Positions 26,473 to 36,220 are shown, counted from the stretch's first letter. The stretch is 64,000 nucleotides of DNA from Bacteroidota bacterium (GCA_023391415.1 JAEWAY010000003.1:124001-188000); one strand, 5' to 3'. Numbers and translations are program-made. The notes: generated by a model from the letters alone, not told the origin.

Positions 26473-27825
26473 GTGAATATTTCTAGAACGGAAATGAATG
26501 ATTGGCTTACAAAGCCCGTCTCCAATGGTAGTCTTGAGTTGTTTCGTATAATCGTTGGTATTATCATCTTCGCCGAAGGGGCGGGAGCGTTGGCTCTTGG
26601 CTGGGTCAGAGAAACTTTCGTTGATGTTCCCTTCAATTTTACCTTTATTGGTTTCGAATGGCTTAACTGCCTGAATGGCCCGTATATGTATATCCATTAT
26701 GGCATGATCGCCATTTTTGGGTTGGGAATCGCCGCTGGTTTTTTTTATCGGATATCCGCCGCGGGATTTTTACTCTTTTGGATAATCGCTTACTTGATGC
26801 AAAAGCACCATTATAACAATCACTACTATTTGATGATTTTGATGGGGTTCTGGATGCTGATTCTTCCATTGGGAAAACGTTTCGCCCTGGATGTTCGCCT
26901 GGGGCGGGTCGCGAAAGAATATTATTGCCCCGCCTGGTCCAGATATGTTCTTATCTTACAGATAGCGATCGTCTATTTTTATGCCGCTATCGCCAAACTA
27001 TATCCGGACTGGCTACAGGGGATACCGTTGTCCATATGGTTGAGCGTTATCTCAAAAACGCACTTTTTTGGAGAAATTCTGGCCGATAAACGTCTTGTCA
27101 TATTTCTATCCTACGGGGGTATTCTTTTTGATTTTATGGTAGTCCCGGCGCTTTTATATAAAAAAACACGTTGGTTGGCTGTCATTGCTTCGCTTGTTTT
27201 TCATCTTTTTAATTCACTTGTTTTTCAGATCGGTACATTTCCGTATCTGATGATTGGAGCGTTACCTCTTTTTTTTCCGCCCGCTACCATCGAGCGTTGG
27301 ATTTCAGGAGATAAGCTTGTTAGACAAGGTGGCGTTTCGTCTCGATTTATCCTGACCGGATTCGGTAGCGCGGCGCTTGTCGTATTTTTTCTTTTTCAGA
27401 TGGCTTTGCCTCTGAGGCATTGGCTATATCCGGATTCGGTAAACTGGACGGAAGAAGGACATCGTATGAGCTGGCGAATGATGCTTCGGACGAAGACGGG
27501 ATATATTTATTTCGAATGTAAAAATCCTCAAACAGGAGAGAGTTGGAGGCTCTATAATCCGGAAGATCTGAGGATTACTCCTGATCAGCATTCAGTCATG
27601 GCCAAAACGCCTGATATGATATGGCAGTGCGCCCAAAGAATCAGACGATATTATAAAGAAAACGATGGATTGGATGTAGAGGTATATGCTCATTGTAAGG
27701 TAAGTCTGAATGGCAGGCCATACCAGACCTATATCGATTCTGCCGTTAATCTGGCTAAAGAACCCTGGAGGATGTTTACTCATTCGGAATGGATCCTGCC
27801 GTTTAGAGAAGCCGGTGATGATTAA
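26473..27825 (+). CDS. HTTM-domain membrane protein (vitamin K gamma-carboxylase-like)
   Basis: A 450-residue membrane protein. The N-terminal 275 residues form the HTTM domain, with helices including LELFRIIVGIIIFAEGAG, the loop KLYPDWLQGIPLSIWL and the segment VFHLFNSLVFQIGTFPYLMI, which are characteristic of the family. The C-terminal 150 residues are soluble and include WRMMLRTKTGYIYFECKNP and a YAHCKVSLNGRPYQTYID strand pair, as in other bacterial members. Homologues include the eukaryotic gamma-glutamyl carboxylase, but bacterial functions are mostly unknown. It is divergent from the 25861-26292 gene, so a second membrane protein of related type is encoded next door. Confidence 0.9.
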   Translation: MNISRTEMNDWLTKPVSNGSLELFRIIVGIIIFAEGAGALALGWVRETFVDVPFNFTFIGFEWLNCLNGPYMYIHYGMIAIFGLGIAAGFFYRISAAGFLLFWIIAYLMQKHHYNNHYYLMILMGFWMLILPLGKRFALDVRLGRVAKEYYCPAWSRYVLILQIAIVYFYAAIAKLYPDWLQGIPLSIWLSVISKTHFFGEILADKRLVIFLSYGGILFDFMVVPALLYKKTRWLAVIASLVFHLFNSLVFQIGTFPYLMIGALPLFFPPATIERWISGDKLVRQGGVSSRFILTGFGSAALVVFFLFQMALPLRHWLYPDSVNWTEEGHRMSWRMMLRTKTGYIYFECKNPQTGESWRLYNPEDLRITPDQHSVMAKTPDMIWQCAQRIRRYYKENDGLDVEVYAHCKVSLNGRPYQTYIDSAVNLAKEPWRMFTHSEWILPFREAGDD

Positions 27826-28142
27826 TTTTCAGGATTTATTAAAAAAAGCTTGAGGAAAAAGCGCTGATCGCGGCAAATGTCAATTATCTAAAAATTACGC
27901 TTCCGCTGGTTTAACAAATGTTCTCGCGAAGGGTTTTTATTGTTTTTTGTCTGTAAAATTATTTATCATCTTAGTTCTTGAAGCCCGATCTTTGGATTGT
28001 GGGCGATGGATATGAATCTTTTTTGCCTGTATTATAATTATTCAAGAGTTATCTTCGCAACTATTCTCCGACAATGTTCCGTATATTGGAAAGTGGTAAG
28101 AGTCGTCTAGTTAAGTGATTTTTTATTTAAATGAAATAAGGT
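27826..28142. other. 317-base gap upstream of fadD
   Basis: AT-rich intergenic sequence. I see no gene, no clear terminator and no convincing promoter match. Confidence 0.4.
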
Positions 28143-29798
28143 ATGATTAACTATCCCTGGTTTAAACATTATCCGGAAAAAGTCAATCGGGAAATCAACC
28201 CGGACGAATTTCCTAATTTAATCGAATTTATAGAGTTTTATTGTAGCGAGTATCATGATTTGCCCGGTTACGCCAACATGGGTAAGACCCTCACATTTGG
28301 CGAGGTGTGGGAGCAATCGACGAATTTCGCGGCTTTTCTTCAACACCATACGAATTTGAAGCCGGGCGATCGTATAGCGATTCAGGCTCCTAATCTCTTG
28401 CAGGTACCAATAGCTTTATATGGCGCCATTCAGGCTGGTTTGGTGGTTGTCAATACCAATCCTCTGTATACGGAGCATGAAATGCTGCATCAGTTTAATG
28501 ATTCCGGAGCTAAAGCTATCGTCATTCTGGAGAATTTCGCGGATAAACTGGAAAAGATTTTACCGCGGACTTCCATTGAAACGGTTATCGTGACACGGAT
28601 AGGAGATATGTTGGGAGGAATAAAGGGTGGTCTGGTTAATTTTGTGGTGAAGCATTTTAAAAAGATGGTGCCGAAATACTCTATTCCGACCGCTATTCCA
28701 TTTAAAACCGCTCTTCGCGACGGGAAACTTCATTCATGGATCAAACCGGAACGCTTGAGTTCCGACATATGCTTTTTACAGTATACGGGAGGCACTACCG
28801 GTGTTTCGAAAGGAGCCATGCTTACTCATCGTAACATGTATTCCAATATGGCGCAAAGCTATGAGTGGTTTAAACCTATTTTGCGGGAAAAGCGGGAGAT
28901 TGTGGTCACCGCGTTGCCGCTTTACCACATTTTCGCGCTTACCTGCAATTTATTACTCATGCTTAAATATGGCGCCCTCAACGTGTTGATTACAAACCCG
29001 AGGGATATGAAGTCTTTTATTAAGGATTTGAAGAATAATCGATTTACGCTTATTACAGGAGTCAATACCTTGTTTAATGGGCTTATGAATCAGGAAGCTT
29101 TCGCTTCCGTCGATTTTTCATCATTGAAAGTCGCTGTGGGGGGGGGGATGGCGGTCCAGAAATCAGTGGCTGATCGCTGGGAAAAGATTACGGGGACTAA
29201 AATAGCCGAAGGATATGGGCTTACAGAGACATCGCCCGTATTATGCTGTAATCTGATAGACGGGCGGGCGAAACTGGGTACTATTGGATTGCCTTTCCCG
29301 TCTACGGAAGTTCGGTTGCTGGACGATGACGGAAATGAGGTCGCGGTAAACCAGCCAGGTGAACTATGCGCCAAAGGTCCGCAGATTATGGCGGGATATT
29401 GGAATAGGCCAGAAGAAACGGAAAAAGTTTTGCAAGATGGCTGGCTCAGGACAGGCGATATCGCGGTAATGGACGAAGATGGGTTTTTCCGCATCGTCGA
29501 CAGAAAAAAGGAAATGATTCTTGTTTCAGGGTTTAATGTATATCCAAGCGAGATCGAAGATGTGATCGCGTTGCATTCAAAGGTGTTGGAGGTAGGTGTA
29601 AAAGGTGTGCCGGATTCGGCGACCAACGAGGCTGTGCAGGCTTTTGTCGTGCCAAAAGATCCTTCCTTGACCGCGGAGGAGCTGAGAGAGCATTGTAAAA
29701 AATACCTTACCAATTATAAGGTGCCCAGATATATCGAGTTCCGTCAGGAGTTACCAAAGAGCAATGTCGGAAAAATACTGAGGCGGCTAATGAAATAG
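28143..29798 (+). CDS. fadD: Long-chain fatty-acid-CoA ligase
   Basis: A 551-residue adenylate-forming enzyme that activates fatty acids to acyl-CoA. The AMP-binding loop YTGGTTGVSKGA is at residues 214-225, the A5 motif GYGLTETSP follows near 360, TGDIAVMDEDGF near 440, and the C-terminal lysine region ends in LPKSNVGKILRRLMK. Length and N-terminus (YPWFKHYP, with INPDEF) agree with FadD. A terminator follows. Confidence 0.95.
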   Translation: MINYPWFKHYPEKVNREINPDEFPNLIEFIEFYCSEYHDLPGYANMGKTLTFGEVWEQSTNFAAFLQHHTNLKPGDRIAIQAPNLLQVPIALYGAIQAGLVVVNTNPLYTEHEMLHQFNDSGAKAIVILENFADKLEKILPRTSIETVIVTRIGDMLGGIKGGLVNFVVKHFKKMVPKYSIPTAIPFKTALRDGKLHSWIKPERLSSDICFLQYTGGTTGVSKGAMLTHRNMYSNMAQSYEWFKPILREKREIVVTALPLYHIFALTCNLLLMLKYGALNVLITNPRDMKSFIKDLKNNRFTLITGVNTLFNGLMNQEAFASVDFSSLKVAVGGGMAVQKSVADRWEKITGTKIAEGYGLTETSPVLCCNLIDGRAKLGTIGLPFPSTEVRLLDDDGNEVAVNQPGELCAKGPQIMAGYWNRPEETEKVLQDGWLRTGDIAVMDEDGFFRIVDRKKEMILVSGFNVYPSEIEDVIALHSKVLEVGVKGVPDSATNEAVQAFVVPKDPSLTAEELREHCKKYLTNYKVPRYIEFRQELPKSNVGKILRRLMK

Positions 29799-29884
29799 TT
29801 CGAGCGGACAACTAACTATTGCATGATTGATTTATAGTCGGAATTGCAAAGGCGCGATGGTGATTTAAAAGGATGTCTTGTTAT

Positions 29885-29924
29885 AAAGGCTGACGATTTT
29901 AAGGATTGTTAGCCTTTGTTTTTT
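29885..29924 (+). terminator. Rho-independent terminator of fadD
   Basis: AAAGGCT / AGCCTTT stem (29885-29891 with 29911-29917) with a partly paired inner loop is followed by GTTTTTTG. It sits 87 bases after the fadD stop. Confidence 0.75.
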
Positions 29925-30399
29925 GTTGGTGAATTTCAGTGTTTTAAACTTTTTAATAACCGCTCGCATCCTACGTGTTTTTCCTGAAAATGGTAATTTT
30001 CTTCGGATAAACGTGAATAGAAAACGTTCAAAGACGATTTCTCTTGAAAAAACAAGGAGAGGTTGACTCATTTACTTCAAGCTTCCATAGTTCTGACGCT
30101 TACATATCAATCAGATTCATGGATTCTCGTTTTCGTTTCGGATGGAAATGGAAACAAGCGGATGTATAATAGAGATAGTGGTCCCGTGACTTTTGTAGCT
30201 CTGGAATAGCTCATTGGCGGATTAGGTTTCTTTGTGGACATCCCTGTGAAGCGATTGGGTAAAATAAAGTTTTAAACACGCGAATTAGAATATCTTTAAC
30301 CCTGTCTTAAGACTTTTTCGCTGGGTAAGGAAGCGTAACAAATAGCTATAGGAGCTTTTTTAGAATCCTGCAAAACAATGAAATAAGTTTCAGTACGGA

Positions 30400-30429
30400 T
30401 TGATATCCTCCAGATTGAAGGTAGCTTTG
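30400..30429 (+). promoter_or_regulatory. Bacteroidota-type promoter for bglX
   Basis: TTG at 30400-30402, a 19-base spacer and TAGCTTTG at 30422-30429 match the TTG / TAnnTTTG promoter of the Bacteroidota housekeeping sigma factor. Transcription would start near 30436, leaving a 5' leader of about 30 bases. Confidence 0.65.
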
Positions 30430-30467
30430 TCCAATTCTGAATACCTTTAATAATATTGTTAAAATTT

Positions 30468-32759
30468 ATGAGAAAAATTTTTGTTTACTTTCTTCTGATG
30501 GGAGCCGTGGTTATGAGTTCCTGTGAGAAAAAGCCGGTGGACGAGAAAAAATCCAAAGGCTCGGCGGGTAAAAAAACTGAGTTTCCAAAAGAAGTGCGGG
30601 AGTTGCTTGCCAAGATGACCGTTGAAGAGAAAGCGGGTCAAATGACGCAGATCGATATCAGGAATCTGCTTAATGATGGTTATGGTAACACTGACCAGAA
30701 GTTGAACGTGGAGAAACTAACGGAAGCTGTTCAAAAGTATAAGGTTGGTTCTCTCTTAAATTGTATTCACGCGTATACGCCTGAAAAATGGGTTGAGTTG
30801 ATCACTCAGATTCAGGAAGAGGCGAAGAATACGCCTAATAAAATTCCGATTCTCTATGGAACAGACGCGGTGCATGGTGTCGGATTTATATCCGGCGCTA
30901 CGCTTTTCCCTCACAATATTGGTCTGGCGGCTACTCGTAACGACGAATTGGTAAAAGAAGCCAGCCATATCACGGCGGTGGAAGCGAGATCCGTTGGCTT
31001 TACCTGGAACTTCGCTCCGGTATTGGATGTAGGAAGAGAGCCATATTGGTCGAGACTTGAAGAGACCTTTGGTGAAGACGTATACCTCTGCACGCGGATG
31101 GGCAACGCGGCGATTATCGGGATGGAAAGCCCAGGCCTTAATTCTAATCAGGGAGTCGCGGCTTGTATGAAGCATTTTATCGGCTATTCCGCTCCTAAAA
31201 ACGGTATCGATCGTACACAGGCTCATATTCCTGATATCGTATTGAGAGAATATTTCCTACCTCCTTTCGCGGAGGCGGCGCGTAATGGAGTCGCTACCGT
31301 AATGTTCAACTCCGCCGAAATCAATGGGATTCCTACGCACGGTAATAAAGCGTTGTTGACCGATCTTTTAAGAACGGAACTTGGTTTCGAAGGAATGGCC
31401 TGCTCCGACTGGGAAGACATTATCCGTCTGCATACCTGGCATAAAGTAGCCGCGTCTCCAAAAGAAGCGGTGGCCATGGCGGTAAACGCTGGTGTAGATA
31501 TGAGCATGGTGCCGAACGATTACTCATTTCCTCAATACGTAGTCGAACTGGTAAATGAAGGTGGAATCAGCAAAGAGCGACTGGATGAAGCGGTTGGAAG
31601 AATTCTGACGCTTAAATTTAAACTTGGACTTTTTGCCAATCCAATGCCTGATACTACCCATATCAAGACAATTGGTTCGGAAAAACATCAGCAGGTGGCT
31701 TTGGAAGCGGCTCGTGAATCAATCGTATTGTTGGAAAACAGAAACGAACTTCTTCCATTGAAATCAAACGCGCGTCTTCTTGTAGCAGGTCCTTGCGCCA
31801 ACAGCGTAACCGCGTTGAACAGTTCCTGGTCATATACCTGGCAGGGTGATCTCGCTGAGCACTATCCGGAAGAAGCGACTACTGTAGTAAGTTCCCTTGA
31901 GCAAAAATTTGGAAAGGGCAACGTGATCACCAACACCGTGGCTAATTTTGACGCGGCGGCCAATTATGACGCTGGTTTCATTCGTAAAAACGCGGCGGCC
32001 AGCGATGTGATCGTGCTTTGTCTTGGCGAGCCCGCGTACGCGGAGCAACCAGGTGTGATAAAGGATCTTAACCTGCCAGCTGAGCAAAAGGAACTACTTC
32101 GCGTAGCGAAGCAGACTGGGAAGCCAATCGTGCTTCTTCTTATCGAAGGACGTCCGAGACTGCTCCCTGAGGTGGCTGATTTCGCGGACGCGGCTCTGTT
32201 ATGCTTCAGACCTGGTAATACGGGTGGAACCGCTATCGCGGAAATACTCGCTGGCGATGTGAACCCATCGGCGAGACTTCCATTTACCTATCCTCGTTAC
32301 AATGGCGACATCATTCTATATGATCATAAATGGAAAGAAATTGAGCAGCAGTTGAAACCAGGTGTAGTGGATACCCTGGCGTTTAATCCTCAGTGGGAAT
32401 TTGGTCATGGATTGAGTTACACGACTTTCGAATTTTCCGATCTTAAAACGGATAAGTCTGAATTTTCCAAGACAGAGTCTGTAAAGGTAGATGTAACGGT
32501 GAAAAATACTGGTGAGCGTGCCGGAAAAGTGAGCGTTGAGCTTTATAGCCGCGACCATTTCGCTTCCATCACTCCGAATGTTCGTCGTTTGAGAAAATAT
32601 ACCAAGATCGAACTGAATCCTGGAGAAAGCAAGGAAGTGAGCTTCCAGATCAGCGCGGAAGATCTCGCGTTTGTAAACAATGATCTCGCGCTTGTCGCGG
32701 AGCCGGGCAAGTTTGACCTGATGATTGAAGGACAGACATCTGTTGTAGAATTGAAATAA
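30468..32759 (+). CDS. bglX: GH3 beta-glucosidase lipoprotein
   Basis: A 763-residue enzyme predicted to remove glucose from beta-linked oligosaccharides. Lipobox MSSC places it on a membrane (Cys 19). GH3 N-terminal barrel about 35-370, with the catalytic nucleophile D314 in CSDWED; the alpha/beta sandwich about 390-610; and a C-terminal fibronectin type III-like domain about 650-755. Motifs KHFIGYSAPKNG and RMGNAAIIGME fit the BglX group. ATG at 30468 gives a proper lipoprotein signal; the TTG four codons earlier is less likely. Codon use is even more regular than in neighbours, suggesting strong expression. It could finish degradation of products from the GH9 enzyme. Confidence 0.95.
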   Translation: MRKIFVYFLLMGAVVMSSCEKKPVDEKKSKGSAGKKTEFPKEVRELLAKMTVEEKAGQMTQIDIRNLLNDGYGNTDQKLNVEKLTEAVQKYKVGSLLNCIHAYTPEKWVELITQIQEEAKNTPNKIPILYGTDAVHGVGFISGATLFPHNIGLAATRNDELVKEASHITAVEARSVGFTWNFAPVLDVGREPYWSRLEETFGEDVYLCTRMGNAAIIGMESPGLNSNQGVAACMKHFIGYSAPKNGIDRTQAHIPDIVLREYFLPPFAEAARNGVATVMFNSAEINGIPTHGNKALLTDLLRTELGFEGMACSDWEDIIRLHTWHKVAASPKEAVAMAVNAGVDMSMVPNDYSFPQYVVELVNEGGISKERLDEAVGRILTLKFKLGLFANPMPDTTHIKTIGSEKHQQVALEAARESIVLLENRNELLPLKSNARLLVAGPCANSVTALNSSWSYTWQGDLAEHYPEEATTVVSSLEQKFGKGNVITNTVANFDAAANYDAGFIRKNAAASDVIVLCLGEPAYAEQPGVIKDLNLPAEQKELLRVAKQTGKPIVLLLIEGRPRLLPEVADFADAALLCFRPGNTGGTAIAEILAGDVNPSARLPFTYPRYNGDIILYDHKWKEIEQQLKPGVVDTLAFNPQWEFGHGLSYTTFEFSDLKTDKSEFSKTESVKVDVTVKNTGERAGKVSVELYSRDHFASITPNVRRLRKYTKIELNPGESKEVSFQISAEDLAFVNNDLALVAEPGKFDLMIEGQTSVVELK

Positions 32760-32800
32760 TCGCTTTGGCGAATGATCGGATAATAGGAAATCGCCTGATG

Positions 32801-32828
32801 AAAAGCCCACGGAAGTGGGCTTTTCTGT
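32801..32828 (+). terminator. Rho-independent terminator of bglX
   Basis: AAAAGCCCAC / GTGGGCTTTT with a GGAA tetraloop (32801-32824), starting 42 bases after the bglX stop. Confidence 0.92.
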
Positions 32829-32989
32829 TGTATATCCTATAATCGCATGGAATTGAGGCGCTTCTATAGCTACGTTCATGAAACCTTCTTGATTGCCGGG
32901 ATCCTGACTTGTTTTTCCCCGCGTTAATTTCGCTTGTGAATATATTTTGACATCTTTGCGCGTTTACCCAATAAATCAGGAAATGGTTT

Positions 32990-34807
32990 TTGATGTTTTT
33001 TAGTTCTGTTAGCTGTCAGGTTATTTTGCTCCGAACCATTCTTATATCGTTGATAATTGTATTGGCGCCGCCTGCTTTTTCGCGAATAAGCGTCAATAAG
33101 ACTCATGACAATATCGCTATCACTTCGAATAACGCGCTGTTTGGAGTTGTGGACGCGGCGGATACTTCCAGATTCTGGATTGAGGCGAGATTGATCAAGG
33201 AGGTCGAAGGAGTTTGGTTTCTTGAATGCCTGTCCCCCAATCTCGCGGACGTGGTGGCGTATGTTCAGGATGAATATGGTGGACAGGTCACGTCCTCATA
33301 CCATGTAGGAAATCTTCATCCATTTAACCAGCGATTTTTGAAACATAAGAACTTTGTGTTTCCTTTACCTTCGGATACAGGATCCTTTATTGTTCGAATT
33401 GGTCTAAAGGATTTTCATGAGCATGATCTGGATTTCAGAATCCGGTCCTACGCTTTTTTTACCGAATACGCCATTTCGGAATATTATTATCTGGGGTTTT
33501 ACTACGGCATCCTGCTTATTGTACTTTTATATAATATTTTTCTTTTTCTGAAAAGCCGGGCGCGTGTCCATTGGTTTTATTCATTATATATTGTTTCCTG
33601 CATTTTGGTCTCGGTAAAGGAAGACGGTACCGCTTATCAGTTTTTATGGCCTCATTGGCCCGTTTGGAATCAATTGCTGGTAGACTACCTGGCAAGGCCT
33701 TTCTTTCTGATAAGCTTTTTGCTTTACTCCTTTACTTTTTTAAACATAGGTGAAAACCTGAAGGAGGTAAGAAAATTAACTCTTATTCTTTTAGCGGCCT
33801 TTCTATGTAGCTTTGTGTTTTCTATCTGGTTCGAACTTTGGTTGTTTATCGCGGAGTGGCTTTACTTTAGTGTCTTTAGCGTTATTTATATCTCATCATG
33901 GTTTATCGCTAGAAAAGGAAATCGCTTCGCTTATTATTTCTTCGCGGGTTTTTCGGTTATTGTGCTGAGCGTGCTCATTTACATATTTCGTATTCTAGAG
34001 TTATTGCCTTCCAATATTATTACTGTATATGTGTTTAACTATGGAATCGTTTTGGAGGTTGTTATTTTCTCAGTCGCGTTGGCGGAACGTATTCGTCTGG
34101 TTGAAAAAGAAAAGGAAAGGAACAAGCTGGAATTGATTGGCGAATTGGATAAAAACAACAGGTTGCAGGAGCTGCTGATCCGGGAATTGAGGGAAAAAGA
34201 GGAATTGCAGTACAAAGTAAATCGGGAACTGGAGCGTAAAGTGCGGGAAAGAACTATTGAACTGGAGGCCGCGAATAAGGCGTTGGAAATAGCTATAAGT
34301 GAACAAGACCGGCTGAATTCCGAGTTGGACAAGTACAACTATAAGTTGAAGAACGAAATTCATAAGGAGAAGATGTCCAGGATATTTCATCAGGATATTT
34401 CTTATGAGCAGTTTCTCCAGATTCATCCGGACGATGATTCCTGCCTTCGGCTCATCCGGGATCTCAAATGGCCTGAAGGCTTCGCTTGTCGTCGTTGTGG
34501 TTATGACAAAGCCTCCCAGGCTCAAGTCTGGTATCGGTTCAAGTGTAGTAAATGTGGACATATCGAGTCGGTGACCGCCCATACTCTGTTTCATCATCTG
34601 AAGTTTCCGCTGAATAAAGCCTTTTATCTGACGTACGCGGAGGTGGCGGGACTGGGAATGACCAATGAAGAGCTATCGGGCTTGATCGCCCTGAGAAAGC
34701 CTACTGTATGGGCTTTCAGAAATAAGGTTCGGGAGCGCCTGAATGACAAGAAATTTCAGAAAATTACGAATTGGAAGGAGATGATTCTGGATGTTGGACC
34801 TTCCTAA
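32990..34807 (+). CDS. 7TM-DISM receptor fused to an IS1595-type transposase zinc-ribbon/HTH domain
   Basis: A 605-residue membrane protein. Signal peptide 1-31; extracytoplasmic beta-sandwich about 35-160 like 7TMR-DISM extracellular domains; seven hydrophobic helices about 165-370; a coiled coil about 372-465 with the pattern EKEKERNKLELIGELDKNN, as in DISM histidine kinases; then, instead of a kinase, a C-terminal domain about 470-590. That domain has CRRCG (C500, C503), CSKCG (C519, C522), SVTAHTLFHHLKFPLNKAF and a helix-turn-helix-like segment, which is the layout of the N-terminal part of IS1595/ISXO2 transposases. No DDE catalytic region follows. This suggests a membrane receptor that binds nucleic acid directly. 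ATG at 32990. Confidence 0.82.
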   Translation: MMFFSSVSCQVILLRTILISLIIVLAPPAFSRISVNKTHDNIAITSNNALFGVVDAADTSRFWIEARLIKEVEGVWFLECLSPNLADVVAYVQDEYGGQVTSSYHVGNLHPFNQRFLKHKNFVFPLPSDTGSFIVRIGLKDFHEHDLDFRIRSYAFFTEYAISEYYYLGFYYGILLIVLLYNIFLFLKSRARVHWFYSLYIVSCILVSVKEDGTAYQFLWPHWPVWNQLLVDYLARPFFLISFLLYSFTFLNIGENLKEVRKLTLILLAAFLCSFVFSIWFELWLFIAEWLYFSVFSVIYISSWFIARKGNRFAYYFFAGFSVIVLSVLIYIFRILELLPSNIITVYVFNYGIVLEVVIFSVALAERIRLVEKEKERNKLELIGELDKNNRLQELLIRELREKEELQYKVNRELERKVRERTIELEAANKALEIAISEQDRLNSELDKYNYKLKNEIHKEKMSRIFHQDISYEQFLQIHPDDDSCLRLIRDLKWPEGFACRRCGYDKASQAQVWYRFKCSKCGHIESVTAHTLFHHLKFPLNKAFYLTYAEVAGLGMTNEELSGLIALRKPTVWAFRNKVRERLNDKKFQKITNWKEMILDVGPS

Positions 34808-34883
34808 CTATGAGATACTAAACCAGCTATTGTTTTTACAATCGATAAAAAGCGTTTACATTTGTTTTAAAATTAGAAGATTC

Positions 34884-35696
34884 ATGACAAGATTCGTATT
34901 GTTCGTTGGTTGGTTTTTGCTCTGTATTGGCATAATGGGTTGTAAAAAGGATAGTGATGGTATTGATGGAGGTGATCCCGGACGCTGTCAGGGAGCCGGT
35001 ATCGTCATTGAGGCCATGGTCGACGCGGATACTATTATTATAAAAGCGTCTGGCGGGCAGGCGCCATATACTTATTCAGTGGATGGGCAATACTTCTCCT
35101 ATCTTGATAAGTTTGTCAATTTATCGGAAAAAGAGTATCGCGTATATGTTCAGGACGCCAATCGATGCTACGCGACCACAAAAGCGACTGTCGAATATAA
35201 GGCGACTTTTTATGATGAGCGATCGGCGTCGACATACCGGGTGGTAAAGAAAGGGAAGCAAGTCTGGATGGCTGATAATCTTCGGTATAAGCTGGAAGGC
35301 AATACCTTTTGCTATAATGATCTCGCGGAAAATTGTGAGCGAATGGGAAGTTTATATCTTCGGGAAACCACGCGTGACGTGTGTCCTTCAGGCTGGCGTT
35401 TGCCTTCCGCATCGGATTATTTGGAGCTGATTGATACCTTAGCGGGAAGAGGGGACGTCTATGGCCAACTTGTGGAAGAGGGTTCCGGAGGATTTAATTT
35501 GAGGCTTACCGGATATAAACAGGCTGCCTCGTATCTGGATGAGGGACAGGCCGCTTTACTCTGGACTTCCGATATTGTAGTATCGGGATCGGATACGACG
35601 TATTCAGCCTTGAAAGTGACCAGTGATGGTTTGTATCAGATTGACCATAATGGAAATAAAGAAAGCGCTTTCTCTGTTCGGTGCATTCGCGACTGA
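34884..35696 (+). CDS. FISUMP-domain lipoprotein
   Basis: A 270-residue lipoprotein (lipobox GIMGC). After a variable segment of about 100 residues with a SprB-repeat-like stretch (IIIKASGGQAPYTYSVDG), the C-terminal part has the Fibrobacter succinogenes major paralogue pattern: KQVWMADNLRY, CPSGWRLPSASDYLEL and a final FSVRCIRD. These are surface or envelope proteins of unknown function common in Bacteroidota. I choose the ATG at 34884 because it starts the signal peptide; the upstream frame overlaps the receptor gene. Confidence 0.88.
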   Translation: MTRFVLFVGWFLLCIGIMGCKKDSDGIDGGDPGRCQGAGIVIEAMVDADTIIIKASGGQAPYTYSVDGQYFSYLDKFVNLSEKEYRVYVQDANRCYATTKATVEYKATFYDERSASTYRVVKKGKQVWMADNLRYKLEGNTFCYNDLAENCERMGSLYLRETTRDVCPSGWRLPSASDYLELIDTLAGRGDVYGQLVEEGSGGFNLRLTGYKQAASYLDEGQAALLWTSDIVVSGSDTTYSALKVTSDGLYQIDHNGNKESAFSVRCIRD

Positions 35697-35767
35697 TTAA
35701 GCGTAGCGCCTTGTTTAGTGATTATCTAATTTTTTAATAAAAAAAATCGAATTTAAAATTTTTATGT

Positions 35768-36220
35768 ATGCGGCTGGAAGACGAAATCAGGCAGAAAAAC
35801 TTTAAGAGCGAGTATGAAAAAGGGCTTATTAACATGATTTACACATATAATTGGGTAGATTACAGGATAAAGGCCTTTTTAAAGAAATATGGAATTACGC
35901 CCCAGCAATTCAATGTGCTCAGAATCCTTCGGGGACAGCATCCTAAACCTTGTACCGTAAATCTGTTGAAAGAGCGGATGCTGGACAAAATGTCGGACGC
36001 TTCACGGATTGTAGAACGCTTGCGATTGAAAAAAATGCTGGCGCGCAATGTGAGTAGCTCCGATCGCCGCTCCGTCGATATTATGATATCTCAGGCGGGG
36101 CTTGATTTGCTGAGCAAGCTCGATATGGAACTGGATCAGTTGCATCGGGATATCTTCTCCAATCTGAGTGAAGCGGAGATTGTCCAGCTTAATGGTCTTC
36201 TGGATCAGTTGAGAGGGTAA
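35768..36220 (+). CDS. MarR-family transcriptional regulator
   Basis: A 150-residue winged-helix DNA-binding protein. The core ITPQQFNVLRILRG is followed by recognition-helix residues MSDASRIVERLRLKKMLAR and the wing SSSDRRSVDIMIS, then the dimerisation helix. Targets are not shown by adjacency; the nearest downstream genes form the exopolysaccharide locus after 760 bases and two terminators, so it may act elsewhere. Confidence 0.93.
   Translation: MRLEDEIRQKNFKSEYEKGLINMIYTYNWVDYRIKAFLKKYGITPQQFNVLRILRGQHPKPCTVNLLKERMLDKMSDASRIVERLRLKKMLARNVSSSDRRSVDIMISQAGLDLLSKLDMELDQLHRDIFSNLSEAEIVQLNGLLDQLRG

Larger units (their letters stand above)
29799..30467. other. 669-base gap between fadD and bglX
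   Basis: It holds the fadD terminator (29885-29924) and the bglX promoter (30400-30429). Between them, about 470 bases have no gene that I can support. Confidence 0.5.

Noticed and set aside
34410..34800. A possible insertion sequence of the IS1595 family at the end of the 7TM-DISM gene.
   Set aside because: Only the zinc-ribbon and HTH-like part is present, in frame with the receptor, with no DDE domain, terminal inverted repeats or target duplication visible; treated as a fused domain.
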